Of a stretch of 45,917 nucleotides of DNA, positions 13,216 through 21,340 are shown in pieces. How positions within the stretch are numbered: position 1 is the first letter of the stretch; the number at the start of each line of letters is the position of its first letter. The notes beneath the pieces are model-generated. The model was not told the DNA's origin and did not search any database. It saw only the letters and a list, made by a program, of their open reading frames with translations. Source of the DNA: a virus; the IMG/VR virus record IMGVR_UViG_3300032242_001593, positions 1 to 45,917 of that record; one strand, 5' to 3'. The position numbers and the translations under genes are program-made.

Positions 13216-14301
13216 ATGGCATATACATTTTTTCCTAAGTCGGCAACTGAAATAAAACAAACGTTAAAGGCCGGTAGTAAAGATAAAGTTGATGATATCG
13301 TAAATGTATTTACATATCTTAGAAAACAATTCAAGAATTATCCAACTCCTATAAATGTAGATCCAAAAGCTATTGCTAAAATAAATGTAACTAGGGAACT
13401 ACAAGGCGATGTTGATTTGGCTGATGTTAAAAGAAAAGCAAAAGTCAAAAGCATAACAATGAAATTTGGTTCTGGATCTTCTGGCGGCCGCGGCGTTCAA
13501 AACAAAGGCAACGCTTACGAAGGAATTTTAGCCACAGCCATAGAGAAATGGTGGGACGGAGAAAATGTAGAAGCGTCATTACTAGAAACGGTTGAAAAGA
13601 TTGCTAAACTACACGGACTTAATAAGTGTCCTTCATTAGAAGTAAAAAAGGTTGGAGAACTCAACAATAAAAGACCTTTTGTTTTTACACCAAAGGTTAA
13701 AATATCTTCTCAAATTCCAATCACAAATAACAACTTAGGTCCTGTAGTTACCGACATTACACTACTCTGTGGAAAAAGACAGTCTAGAGAAATATACCTA
13801 AGTTTAAAAACCGGCGGTACAGTAACCTTTTTCAATTCAGGTGTTAGAACTGTACTAACACCACAAGAAATTAAAACCGGAAAAATAGAAAACGATAATG
13901 GATTAAAAATTCTGGATATGTTTAACATTGATCCAGCCTTATTTTGTGATGTATTTAATGGTAAACTAAAAAAATCTTATTCGGAAGATGTTTGGTCAAC
14001 TATGAGTTCTTCTCAAAAAAGAAATCTCAAAGAATTTTTAAAATCTGGAATAGGCCATGGTTATACTGTAGTGCATAAGTTAACCAAAGAAACCAAAGTA
14101 TATGAAGTAGACGAAACATATATGGAAGAAGCTGCAACTCCAAAATCTTGTGTTGTATACTACGGTGGTAAGACAGGCACAGGAAAAAGAGTTGATATGG
14201 AGATCGAAACAGGTCACTATATTTTGAAGCTAAATATGCGTGATACACAAGGTGGCGACGGTTATCCTACCAGAATGATGTGTGATTATTCTTATCTTTG
14301 A
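13216..14301 (+). CDS. Possible PD-(D/E)XK-type nuclease
   Basis: 361-residue protein I do not recognise by name. The centre has an order compatible with a restriction-enzyme-like core: N-K-G-N-A-Y-E-G-I-L (helix with Glu, about 95-104), then V-V-T-D-I-T-L-L (Asp, about 177-184), then E-I-Y-L-S-L-K-T-G (about 192-200), giving D...(S/E)-x-K. The flanking N-terminus is basic. The C-terminal part has G-G-K-T-G-T-G-K and a Gly/Arg-rich end. The G-K-T-G-T-G-K is not in Walker context (a strand-turn within a late C-terminal domain), so ATPase activity is unlikely. It follows the DruA-like gene by 22 bases, so the two may be a unit. Nuclease function is inference. Confidence 0.6.
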   Translation: MAYTFFPKSATEIKQTLKAGSKDKVDDIVNVFTYLRKQFKNYPTPINVDPKAIAKINVTRELQGDVDLADVKRKAKVKSITMKFGSGSSGGRGVQNKGNAYEGILATAIEKWWDGENVEASLLETVEKIAKLHGLNKCPSLEVKKVGELNNKRPFVFTPKVKISSQIPITNNNLGPVVTDITLLCGKRQSREIYLSLKTGGTVTFFNSGVRTVLTPQEIKTGKIENDNGLKILDMFNIDPALFCDVFNGKLKKSYSEDVWSTMSSSQKRNLKEFLKSGIGHGYTVVHKLTKETKVYEVDETYMEEAATPKSCVVYYGGKTGTGKRVDMEIETGHYILKLNMRDTQGGDGYPTRMMCDYSYL

Positions 14302-14309
14302 GGTAAATT

Positions 14310-15017
14310 ATGACTGCAACTGTGATTATACCGACCACTGGATCTCCAGAGGTCAAAGAAGCGATTGAATCTGTTATTAACCAATCTTACCCAACAACTT
14401 GTTATGTTGTGGTCGATGGTGAAAAATTCTACGACCGTTCAAAAGAGATTCTAAAATCTTTTGATCCAGACAATGTAAAGGTCTGTTACCTTCCACTTAA
14501 TGTAGGTGCCAATGGATTCTATGGCCACCGAGTGTACGCGGCATTCACAAATCTTCTCAACACAGAATACGTTACCTATCTCGACCAAGACAATTGGTTA
14601 GAACCTAATCATATTGAATCTTGTATTCAAACAATAGAATCTCAGAAATTAGATTGGTGCTATTCACTACGCAATGTGTATAGCAAAGAAGGTAAATTCG
14701 TTTGCCAAGATAATTGTGAATCGTTAGGTAAATGGCAAACGTATCACGGATTGAATCATATAGATACTAACACCTATTGCCTTAAGACCAAGGATGCGAT
14801 AAGATTATCATCTGTATGGCATGGAGGTTGGGGTCAAGATAGGGTGTTTTACTCTGCAATCAATCAACATATTCCAAATTACGGTTGTTCTGGTAAGTAC
14901 ACAGTCAACTACAGAGTAGATGGTGGACAAGGATCTGTTACGTCAGATTTTTTTGTTCATGGTAACAAAGTGATGAATGATCTTTATAATGGAAATTTCC
15001 CGTGGAAAAAGTCTTAG
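14310..15017 (+). CDS. Family 2 (GT-A) glycosyltransferase
   Basis: Begins V-I-I-P-T-T-G-S-P-E-V-K-E-A-I-E-S-V-I, the classic GT2 N-terminus, then Y-V-V-V-D-G. N-V-G-A-N-G (about 65-70) and Y-L-D-Q-D-N-W-L (about 90-97) give the DxD-type metal/sugar-nucleotide site. W-H-G-G-W-G-Q-D-R (about 170-178) supplies a catalytic-type acidic residue. Length 235 is one compact domain with no membrane segment. A GAGGTAAATT ribosome site precedes the ATG. Donor and acceptor cannot be told. It opens the second half of the glycan cluster and overlaps the next gene by 16 bases. Confidence 0.85.
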   Translation: MTATVIIPTTGSPEVKEAIESVINQSYPTTCYVVVDGEKFYDRSKEILKSFDPDNVKVCYLPLNVGANGFYGHRVYAAFTNLLNTEYVTYLDQDNWLEPNHIESCIQTIESQKLDWCYSLRNVYSKEGKFVCQDNCESLGKWQTYHGLNHIDTNTYCLKTKDAIRLSSVWHGGWGQDRVFYSAINQHIPNYGCSGKYTVNYRVDGGQGSVTSDFFVHGNKVMNDLYNGNFPWKKS

Positions 15018-15775
15018 TAGTAGGCAAAAATAGTTTCATAGCGAAGTCTTTGCCTTACGACAGAGTATCATATAAAGATTTTGATACTGTCGATCTATCA
15101 CAATATCACACAGTAATTAATTGTGCGTTAGATCCAGAATACAAATCAAAATCTTATAGTGAAGTTAAAGATGTTGATCTTGAAATTGGTACAAAGGCTT
15201 GCCACAAATCGTTGAGATATATTATGTTCTCTACGAGTAAGGTCTATGGAAATAATATAGAACTAAGAACATATACAGAAAAATCAGATGTGTCTCCTTT
15301 TGATTATCACAGTGATAATAAACTAAGAACCGAACATAAGTTAATCTCAAACTTTGGTGACAACGTAACTATATTCAGAGGATCAAATATCTTTGGACTC
15401 GAATACGGAAGAAATTCGTTTATTGGTTATATGATGACTAGCCTTCTCGATCATGGACTCATAAAGATGAGTATTGATCCTTCTACCAAAAAAGATTTTC
15501 TATTTGTAGAAGATGCATCTAGAATTATTCAACTGTCTTGCAAACAAAAATTGTCAGGAATATATAACCTAAGTTCTAATTATGGACTTGAGGCAGGAAA
15601 GATTGCTGAATACTTGACCACATCGAACGGAAGTGTTGTTGCAATAGACTTAAAACCAGATCGGGCATTCATACTAGATAATAAAAAATTACAGGACGAT
15701 CTCGAAATAAAGATTGGTCCTTTTGACTTTGAAAATATATTTAAGAAACTTGGAAGTGAATTATGCAAGATTTAG
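15002..15775 (+). CDS. NAD-dependent epimerase/dehydratase (SDR), divergent
   Basis: 257-residue extended SDR with a shortened nucleotide-binding start V-V-G-K-N-S-F-I-A (6-14), then V-I-N-C-A (about 39-43), M-F-S-T-S-K-V-Y-G (about 74-82) and the catalytic Y-H-S-D-N-K (about 101-106, YxxxK). I-F-R-G-S-N-I-F-G and I-Y-N-L-S-S-N-Y-G follow, as in sugar-nucleotide epimerases. The Rossmann motif is degenerate (G-K-N-S-F-I in place of G-x-x-G-x-x-G), so cofactor binding may be altered. It overlaps both neighbours by a few bases, as expected in a coupled glycan operon. The substrate is unknown; a keto-sugar reductase role is plausible. Confidence 0.75.
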   Translation: MEKVLVVGKNSFIAKSLPYDRVSYKDFDTVDLSQYHTVINCALDPEYKSKSYSEVKDVDLEIGTKACHKSLRYIMFSTSKVYGNNIELRTYTEKSDVSPFDYHSDNKLRTEHKLISNFGDNVTIFRGSNIFGLEYGRNSFIGYMMTSLLDHGLIKMSIDPSTKKDFLFVEDASRIIQLSCKQKLSGIYNLSSNYGLEAGKIAEYLTTSNGSVVAIDLKPDRAFILDNKKLQDDLEIKIGPFDFENIFKKLGSELCKI

Positions 15776-16611
15776 TTATTTCGGCCATATCGACTTACAC
15801 GTTCGATAAAATAAAATGTTGGGTACATTCGTTGGAGAGAACAGGCTACAAAGGCCGCAAGGTCATGATCGTACACAATGTTTTGGACGATACGATCAAA
15901 CAATTAAAAGATCATGGGTTCGAGGTTGTTTTGACCAGTACAACTCGCAACAAAGAAAATAACGGTTATCATTTTGCCGATAACTTCACCTTTCAAGTGC
16001 CACACACCCGACATTATTTTTATTGGGATGTCTTGAGAAAAATGTCAGGTATTAGGTATGTTATTTCTACCGACGTTGATGTTGTATTTCAAAGTAATCC
16101 ATCTGAATGGTTAGAAAAGAATCTCGGTGATAAGAAACTAAACTATGGTTGCGAAGGACTAAAGTACAAAGATGAGGCTTGGGGAAACGAGAACGTTAAC
16201 CAATGTTTTGGTCCTGTTATTCACGATTATATGAAAAATAAACCAATTTACAATGCCGGTTCGATGGCTGGTGAATTCAAGACATTCGTAGACTACTCTT
16301 TGAATGTTTGGTTAACAGTTCAACACATCAAGCACCCAACACCAGATCAAGCAGGAGTCAATGTGGTTTTGTCTTTAGAACCTTATCAGTCAATCACTAA
16401 GTTTAATGACCACGACACCAATTGGGCCTGTCAGTGCGGCACTACTGTAGATCCGTCTAAGATTGCAGGATTCAGACCAAACCTATTGAGTCCTGAACCG
16501 ACTTTTGATGGCGAATACGTTTACAACAGCAAGGGCGAGAAGTACGTATTGGTGCACCAGTATAACCGAGTGCCTGCATGGAAAGAAAAGATTGAGAAGA
16601 AATATGGATAA
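15763..16611 (+). CDS. Putative GT-A glycosyltransferase
   Basis: 282 residues. The N-terminal half is alpha/beta (V-I-S-A-I-S-T-Y, K-V-M-I-V-H-N), then Y-V-I-S-T-D-V-D-V-V-F-Q-S-N-P (about 101-115), a GT8/GT-A-type DxD site. P-I-Y-N-A-G-S-M-A-G (about 162-171) is the acceptor-loop pattern seen in these enzymes, and the C-terminus has V-L-V-H-Q-Y-N-R-V-P. There is no membrane helix. The ATG follows GGAAGTGAATT and overlaps the end of the SDR gene. The sugar transferred is unknown. Confidence 0.75.
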   Translation: MQDLVISAISTYTFDKIKCWVHSLERTGYKGRKVMIVHNVLDDTIKQLKDHGFEVVLTSTTRNKENNGYHFADNFTFQVPHTRHYFYWDVLRKMSGIRYVISTDVDVVFQSNPSEWLEKNLGDKKLNYGCEGLKYKDEAWGNENVNQCFGPVIHDYMKNKPIYNAGSMAGEFKTFVDYSLNVWLTVQHIKHPTPDQAGVNVVLSLEPYQSITKFNDHDTNWACQCGTTVDPSKIAGFRPNLLSPEPTFDGEYVYNSKGEKYVLVHQYNRVPAWKEKIEKKYG

Positions 16612-17434
16612 TGAGATTACACTCATAACCAACTTCTTTGATATTGGTCGTGGAAATTTACCAAAACAAAAACACGGTATAATTCTTCCACACTTTCAAC
16701 ATAGAAGCACCGAAGTATATTTTAATTACTTTGATAAATTGGCTAAAATCAAAAACGACATGATCGTTTATACTTCCAAAGAATATGCCGATAGAATTTA
16801 TAGTATTAGAAAAAAGTATGGTCTAGAAGATAGAACCAAAATTGTTGTTCTTGATTCTTATTGTTTTGAACCTAAGGTGTTTGAACCTTGGAAAAAAAGA
16901 ATCTCCGAGATTATGGAAGATCCTAAATTTTACAATAGAATAGACAAACCACACTTTGTTGAATATTGGTGGCCAGATTATACTTTAATTCAGTTGATGA
17001 AAGTTTTCTACGTCAACCATGCTATTGAAAATGGTTTGGTTAATACCAATCTAACCGCATGGATTGATTTTGGTTATTGCCGTGATGATATAACACTACC
17101 TGCATCAAATGAATGGAAGTATCCATTTAATCCAAATAAGATGCACCTGTTTAGTGTGCGACCTGTGGAATCACAAAGACCAATAGACGATATTATCTTT
17201 CGTGGTGATGTGTACGTCATGGGTTGTCACATCATTGGTGGTAAAGAACAATGGCCGAAGTTCAAGGAGTCCGTACTTAAGAATTTTCAGTTATTGTTAG
17301 ATAATAATTTGGTACACTATGATCAGACACTATATCTGATGTCGTATCTTATTAATCAAGATAACTTTGAATTACGGTATGCAAGTGATAACGATTGGTT
17401 TATAGTCTTTAGGAAATTCAATGAACTTGCTTAA
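16604..17434 (+). CDS. HtrL/YibB-like putative glycosyltransferase
   Basis: 276 residues when started at ATG 16604 (M-D-N-E-I-T-L-I-T-N-F-F-D-I-G-R-G). The frame is open to 16505, but that part lies inside the previous gene and reads as shadow. Family marks are I-T-x-x-T-x-F-F-D-I-G-R-G, Y-F-N-Y-F-D-K-L-A-K-I-K-N-D-M-I-V-Y-T, and W-I-D-F-G-Y-C-R. This is the HtrL_YibB pattern found in LPS/capsule clusters and phages, probably GT-A-like. The biochemical role is not established for the family. Confidence 0.75.
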   Translation: MDNEITLITNFFDIGRGNLPKQKHGIILPHFQHRSTEVYFNYFDKLAKIKNDMIVYTSKEYADRIYSIRKKYGLEDRTKIVVLDSYCFEPKVFEPWKKRISEIMEDPKFYNRIDKPHFVEYWWPDYTLIQLMKVFYVNHAIENGLVNTNLTAWIDFGYCRDDITLPASNEWKYPFNPNKMHLFSVRPVESQRPIDDIIFRGDVYVMGCHIIGGKEQWPKFKESVLKNFQLLLDNNLVHYDQTLYLMSYLINQDNFELRYASDNDWFIVFRKFNELA

Positions 17435-18167
17435 AGTATACTCACCTAGAATACACAATTTAGGAGACTTTGCCAATTGTCTTCCTACTCTATCTGGATT
17501 ATACAAGACTACAGGACTAAAAATGTCCTTTGGTATTTGTGATCGATTGCAGAGATTTAAAGGCATTAAAGAACTATTACTACAACAAGAAATGTTTGCT
17601 GAAGTTCATTTTATGCATGAGAGACCTACCATATCAGAGTACATTGTGATAGATGATACTGGATTGGATAATAACCACGGCGTGAATCCTTATGCCACAC
17701 AAAGATACACAAATTTTGTTATCGACAATTATAAAATTCAATTTGAAACCGATTCAAATTTTGAATTAATAGTTCCAAAATTGGATATTGATTACCAACA
17801 AGATAGGTTTATAATTGGTGATAGATGGTCGCCAAAAGATGCTCCCGATGTTGATGATAGAAGATATTCCAATATGATAGAGTCTTTAGGTTTAGTACCT
17901 GAAAATAAGAGTTTTTATCTTGACTATACCAAGGATTTGATATATAATTGTTCTATGGTTAAGTATAATCCTAATACTTTTATAACCACATTTACAGGTA
18001 TTGGTATTTTAGCCGACTTAATGAAAAAAGATTTGTGTGTTTTATGGGGAGAAGATGTGAGGAATTGGGCAGGAAAGCCTGTTGTTAATTCTTTTGAGAC
18101 GCACTACTACTTTAATAGAAAAGCAAAATTAGTATACGTGAACGACTTTAATGTGGAGACCATTTAA
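17421..18167 (+). CDS. Putative GT-B (family 9-like) glycosyltransferase
   Basis: 248-residue soluble protein: N-terminal N-L-G-D-F-A-N-C-L-P-T-L-S-G-L-Y (about 13-28) matches the 'GDxxxxlPxl.al' opening of heptosyltransferase-like family 9 enzymes, and the C-terminal half has F-I-I-G-D-R-W-S-P-K, then F-T-G-I-G-I-L-A-D-L and L-C-V-L-W-G-E. It is shorter than bacterial family 9 enzymes, so it may be a reduced form. The start overlaps the HtrL-like gene by 14 bases. Assignment is by pattern only. Confidence 0.6.
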   Translation: MNLLKVYSPRIHNLGDFANCLPTLSGLYKTTGLKMSFGICDRLQRFKGIKELLLQQEMFAEVHFMHERPTISEYIVIDDTGLDNNHGVNPYATQRYTNFVIDNYKIQFETDSNFELIVPKLDIDYQQDRFIIGDRWSPKDAPDVDDRRYSNMIESLGLVPENKSFYLDYTKDLIYNCSMVKYNPNTFITTFTGIGILADLMKKDLCVLWGEDVRNWAGKPVVNSFETHYYFNRKAKLVYVNDFNVETI

Positions 18168-18665
18168 TTGGAAACTATAAAATTTAACAATAAGAATTAT
18201 CCTTTGTTTCAAACTGAGGGTAATGCTTCTCAGTTTTCTATACCTTTCGCCAAACATTTTTGTAAAGGCAAAGGTTACGACATTGGCTGCAACCGTTTAG
18301 AATGGGCATTTCCTGGTGCTACACCAATCGATTTGTCATTCGATGATGAATGGGAAGCATATAATCTACCAGGTCCTGTAGATTACATTTATTCTAGTCA
18401 TTGTCTAGAACATCTGGTTGATTGGGTAAAGGCTCTTGATTACTGGACCAAGTGTTTAAACAACAAAGGAATCCTTTTTCTATATTTGCCTCACTACGAT
18501 CAGGAATACTGGCGTCCATGGAATAACAGAAAACATAATCACATTTTCAGTCCACAAATAATTAAAGACTACATGGTATCTAGAAATTACACAAACATTT
18601 TTCATTCAGAAAGAGACCTGAATGATTCATTCATTATAGTTGGTGAATTGAATAATGGTGATTAA
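18168..18665 (+). CDS. SAM-dependent methyltransferase, class I (TTG start)
   Basis: 165-residue class I methyltransferase core: G-K-G-Y-D-I-G-C-N-R (motif I, about 34-43), P-I-D-L-S (motif II acid, about 52-56), D-Y-I-Y-S-S-H-C-L-E-H-L (about 72-83) and G-I-L-F-L-Y-L-P-H-Y (about 101-110). The L-E-H-L pattern is typical of small-molecule or sugar methyltransferases. The start is TTG at 18168, immediately after the previous stop; no in-frame ATG exists before the C-terminal part. In this cluster O-methylation of a sugar residue is the most natural role, but unproven. Confidence 0.8.
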   Translation: METIKFNNKNYPLFQTEGNASQFSIPFAKHFCKGKGYDIGCNRLEWAFPGATPIDLSFDDEWEAYNLPGPVDYIYSSHCLEHLVDWVKALDYWTKCLNNKGILFLYLPHYDQEYWRPWNNRKHNHIFSPQIIKDYMVSRNYTNIFHSERDLNDSFIIVGELNNGD

Positions 18666-19359
18666 TATACCTCTTGGGGCTTTTGGTGGTCCATTAAGAA
18701 ATGGAGACCTGATAGGTGTAGCCAACATCGTCGAACATCTACGCCAGAGTGACTCAACAATTTCTTTCTATTTGATGCCTGATGCAATATCAAACTCCGA
18801 GTATTGCCATAGATTTTACAAGTTTCTTGTAGAAAATACCAATTATTTTTCAAAAGAACCAGGAAATAATGTTATCAATTGGAGAAATATTAGTGTTTGG
18901 GATTATCGAGGAATTTCTGGAGATATCGTCAAGATACACAACACTAAAAAGAAAGAAAGAAAGATAGTTATATTCCCTTTGTTTAACGCACAATATAACC
19001 AATACAGAAATTGGCCTGTCAGACTATTTGAAGAATTAATCCATAAGTATAACTCAGATATGTACTTTGATTACAAGAAAGTTATTTGTACAGAAGATAA
19101 CATAACAGTAGAAGGTTGGGAAACCTCTAAAGATTTTATGGCAAATATTGATCATATCATGACGAGTGAAATATTTGTCGGTGGAGATACCGGAACTAGT
19201 CATTTTGTGGGTGCGTTAGTTAATGGACCAGACGAGATATTTTATTACTGTTCTGGTCATGGCTTGTTACACACAACACCTTTTTATTCTTTATCGGGAA
19301 AAGGTACATTAGTGCAATACTGGAAAGATGTTGAAAATCAAGATTGGAACAGACAATGA
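18655..19359 (+). CDS. Putative GT-B (family 9-like) glycosyltransferase, second copy
   Basis: 234 residues: N-terminal P-L-G-A-F-G-G-P-L-R-N-G-D-L-I-G-V-A-N, then I-V-I-F-P-L-F-N-A-Q-Y-N-Q-Y-R-N-W-P (about 102-118) as in heptosyltransferase-like enzymes ('hPga...NWP..f..L'), and F-V-G-G-D-T-G-T-S-H-F-V-G-A-L (about 178-192), equivalent to the 'sgDTGpmHlAaAL' nucleotide-sugar site of family 9. That last motif makes it the better supported of the two GT-B-like genes. The start overlaps the methyltransferase gene by 11 bases. Confidence 0.72.
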   Translation: MVINIPLGAFGGPLRNGDLIGVANIVEHLRQSDSTISFYLMPDAISNSEYCHRFYKFLVENTNYFSKEPGNNVINWRNISVWDYRGISGDIVKIHNTKKKERKIVIFPLFNAQYNQYRNWPVRLFEELIHKYNSDMYFDYKKVICTEDNITVEGWETSKDFMANIDHIMTSEIFVGGDTGTSHFVGALVNGPDEIFYYCSGHGLLHTTPFYSLSGKGTLVQYWKDVENQDWNRQ

Positions 19360-20057
19360 ATATAAAATTATATAGCCATGTAGTAAATATTGGTAATGGC
19401 ATGGATATTACTCATGAACAAGCAGACCTTCTGGAACAAACTGGATTACTGGATGCTTGCCAATCAGCCGAGTTTTTTCTGCACTTCAAAGAGAGTGATT
19501 ATGATTGGTTGAAAGACCGTTGGAAGAACAGATCGAATGTTTCTTTTCACGTATTCGATGAATCATACCAACCTTGGTACGAAGCTACGTCTGTAAACTA
19601 TCTGCAAGAGTATTGTCACAACACGCAGGAAGATTTCTATGCGTGTTTCATTACACATAAAGGTGTGAGTCATGGACCAGGCGGTCATCAGAACTGGCGC
19701 AAGTATATGCAGTACTGGAACATAGAAAAATGGAAAGAGTGTGTAGAAAAGTTGGACGAAGGATACGATACCTGTGGTGCCTCTTTTTTAAACAACCCGC
19801 CATATCCTTATTATGCTGGTAACTTCTTTTGGGCCAAATCATCGTACTTACGGCGTTGCCGCAGACTAAAGACTCCGGCAGATAACAATTACGAACCACA
19901 ATTCGTCGGTCAACCACATCATCGTTACGACCTTGAGTGTTGGCATGGCAGTGGTAATCCAAAATGGTATGATATGCATCCAGGTGAAGATAATAGATGG
20001 TATTCACCACCCAACAATTATCGAAACGATATCTTAACTTTTAATACAACAGTGTAA
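19356..20057 (+). CDS. Putative glycosyltransferase-like protein with GNFFWAKS motif
   Basis: 233 residues from ATG 19356, which overlaps the previous stop (ATGA); a start at 19344 is also open. Landmarks are H-V-V-N-I-G-N-G, F-L-H-F, W-K-E-C-V-E-K-L and Y-A-G-N-F-F-W-A-K-S-S-Y-L-R-R (about 156-170), followed by a His/Trp-rich C-terminus. It is a diverged paralog of the 2848-3726 product. The motif recurs in uncharacterised sugar-transfer proteins. Placement between glycosyltransferases and RfbH supports a glycan role; the reaction is unknown. Confidence 0.65.
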   Translation: MNIKLYSHVVNIGNGMDITHEQADLLEQTGLLDACQSAEFFLHFKESDYDWLKDRWKNRSNVSFHVFDESYQPWYEATSVNYLQEYCHNTQEDFYACFITHKGVSHGPGGHQNWRKYMQYWNIEKWKECVEKLDEGYDTCGASFLNNPPYPYYAGNFFWAKSSYLRRCRRLKTPADNNYEPQFVGQPHHRYDLECWHGSGNPKWYDMHPGEDNRWYSPPNNYRNDILTFNTTV

Positions 20058-20059
20058 TT

Positions 20060-21340
20060 ATGAATACAAAAGAAATGATTGAGAGTTTGTCCAAAACAAT
20101 TCAGCCAAAGTACGTGAAGAACTATGACGATTATCAAGATGGTCAGTTCGTGCAATACTCAGGTCAATTATGGGACGAGAAAGAAATGTTTGCGGCCATG
20201 GATACACTACTTAATGGTAAGTGGATTACCGCAGGTGAACGTGTCGCACAATTTCAAATCAAGTTCAGTAAGAGATTCAATGTAAAGTATTCTCACATGG
20301 TCAACTCAGGAAGTTCGGCCAACCTGGTACTCATTACTGCAATGAAGAAGAAGTTTGGTTGGAAAGAAGGCGATGAGGTTATTGTTTCACCTGTTGGATT
20401 TCCAACAACTATTGCGCCTATTGTACAGAATGGTTTGAAACCGGTCTTTATTGACATCGAACTCGACACACTAAATTTTGATGTTAACCTAATTGAGTCT
20501 AAGATCACCAACAGAACCAAAGCAATACTGGTTTCTCCTGTTCTTGGTAATCCTCCTGATATCGACGCATTACTTGATATCTGTAAGACTCATAATCTAA
20601 TCCTTTTGGGTGATAACTGTGACTCTCTTGGTACTCTATGGAGAGACAAGTTACTCACCGATTATTACTACGCATGGACAACATCATTTTATCCTGCACA
20701 CCATATCTCGACTGGTGAAGGTGGTATGGTGTGTTCGAACGATGAAGAATTTATCAAAGAAGCCCGCAGCATTTCTTGGTGGGGTCGAGACTGTTATTGC
20801 ATTGGTTCCAACAACCTTTTAGAGTGTGGTACTTGTGGTAACAGATTTGATAACTGGTTAGATAATTATGACGGCATTATTGATCATAAGTATCTGTTCA
20901 CCAATATTGGTTACAATCTTAAACCATTAGATTTACAAGGTGCAATTGGTATTGAACAATTGAAGAAGTTTGATATGCTTGAGAGTAAGCGTAGAGAGTA
21001 TAAGGCCAAGATTCAAAAATTCATTGAGGATAATGTTGATGTTGCTAGAGTCATAAACGCAACAGAAAACTCTGATCCGTCTTGGTTCGGTGTTCCTATT
21101 TACTGTTCTTCACAGTCAGGAAAAGAATCACTAGTCAAGCACCTAGAAGATAATAAGATACAGACCAGAAACTATTTTAGTGGAAACATACTACTACATC
21201 CAGGTTACAAACATTTAGATGACTATAAACAATATCCAAACTCCAATTTGGCTTTGAGTAATGTATTCTTTATTGGTTGTTCACCTTTATATAATGATAA
21301 GGTGCTTTCTTACATTGAGAAGGTTCTGAAAAAATGGTAA
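20060..21340 (+). CDS. rfbH: RfbH/E1-type sugar 3-dehydrase (DegT/DnrJ fold)
   Basis: 426-residue PLP-fold enzyme of the DegT/DnrJ/EryC1 family. The expected PLP-binding lysine is replaced: T-S-F-Y-P-A-H-H-I-S-T-G-E-G-G (208-222) has His214 where aminotransferases have Lys. This marks PMP-dependent 3-dehydrases such as RfbH/E1. Cysteines 245, 247, 256 and 259 (G-R-D-C-Y-C ... C-G-T-C-G-N-R-F) fit the iron-sulfur site of that group. Such enzymes start C3 deoxygenation of a 4-keto-6-deoxy sugar nucleotide and need an electron-transfer reductase, which I do not see here. RfbA/RfbB upstream could supply a dTDP-4-keto-6-deoxy substrate, although classical RfbH uses CDP sugars. Confidence 0.88.
   Translation: MNTKEMIESLSKTIQPKYVKNYDDYQDGQFVQYSGQLWDEKEMFAAMDTLLNGKWITAGERVAQFQIKFSKRFNVKYSHMVNSGSSANLVLITAMKKKFGWKEGDEVIVSPVGFPTTIAPIVQNGLKPVFIDIELDTLNFDVNLIESKITNRTKAILVSPVLGNPPDIDALLDICKTHNLILLGDNCDSLGTLWRDKLLTDYYYAWTTSFYPAHHISTGEGGMVCSNDEEFIKEARSISWWGRDCYCIGSNNLLECGTCGNRFDNWLDNYDGIIDHKYLFTNIGYNLKPLDLQGAIGIEQLKKFDMLESKRREYKAKIQKFIEDNVDVARVINATENSDPSWFGVPIYCSSQSGKESLVKHLEDNKIQTRNYFSGNILLHPGYKHLDDYKQYPNSNLALSNVFFIGCSPLYNDKVLSYIEKVLKKW

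Noticed and set aside
14160-14190. G-G-K-T-G-T-G-K in the possible nuclease as a Walker A motif
   Set aside because: It lies near the C-terminus without a following helix or Walker B motif, and the order of strands does not fit a P-loop domain.
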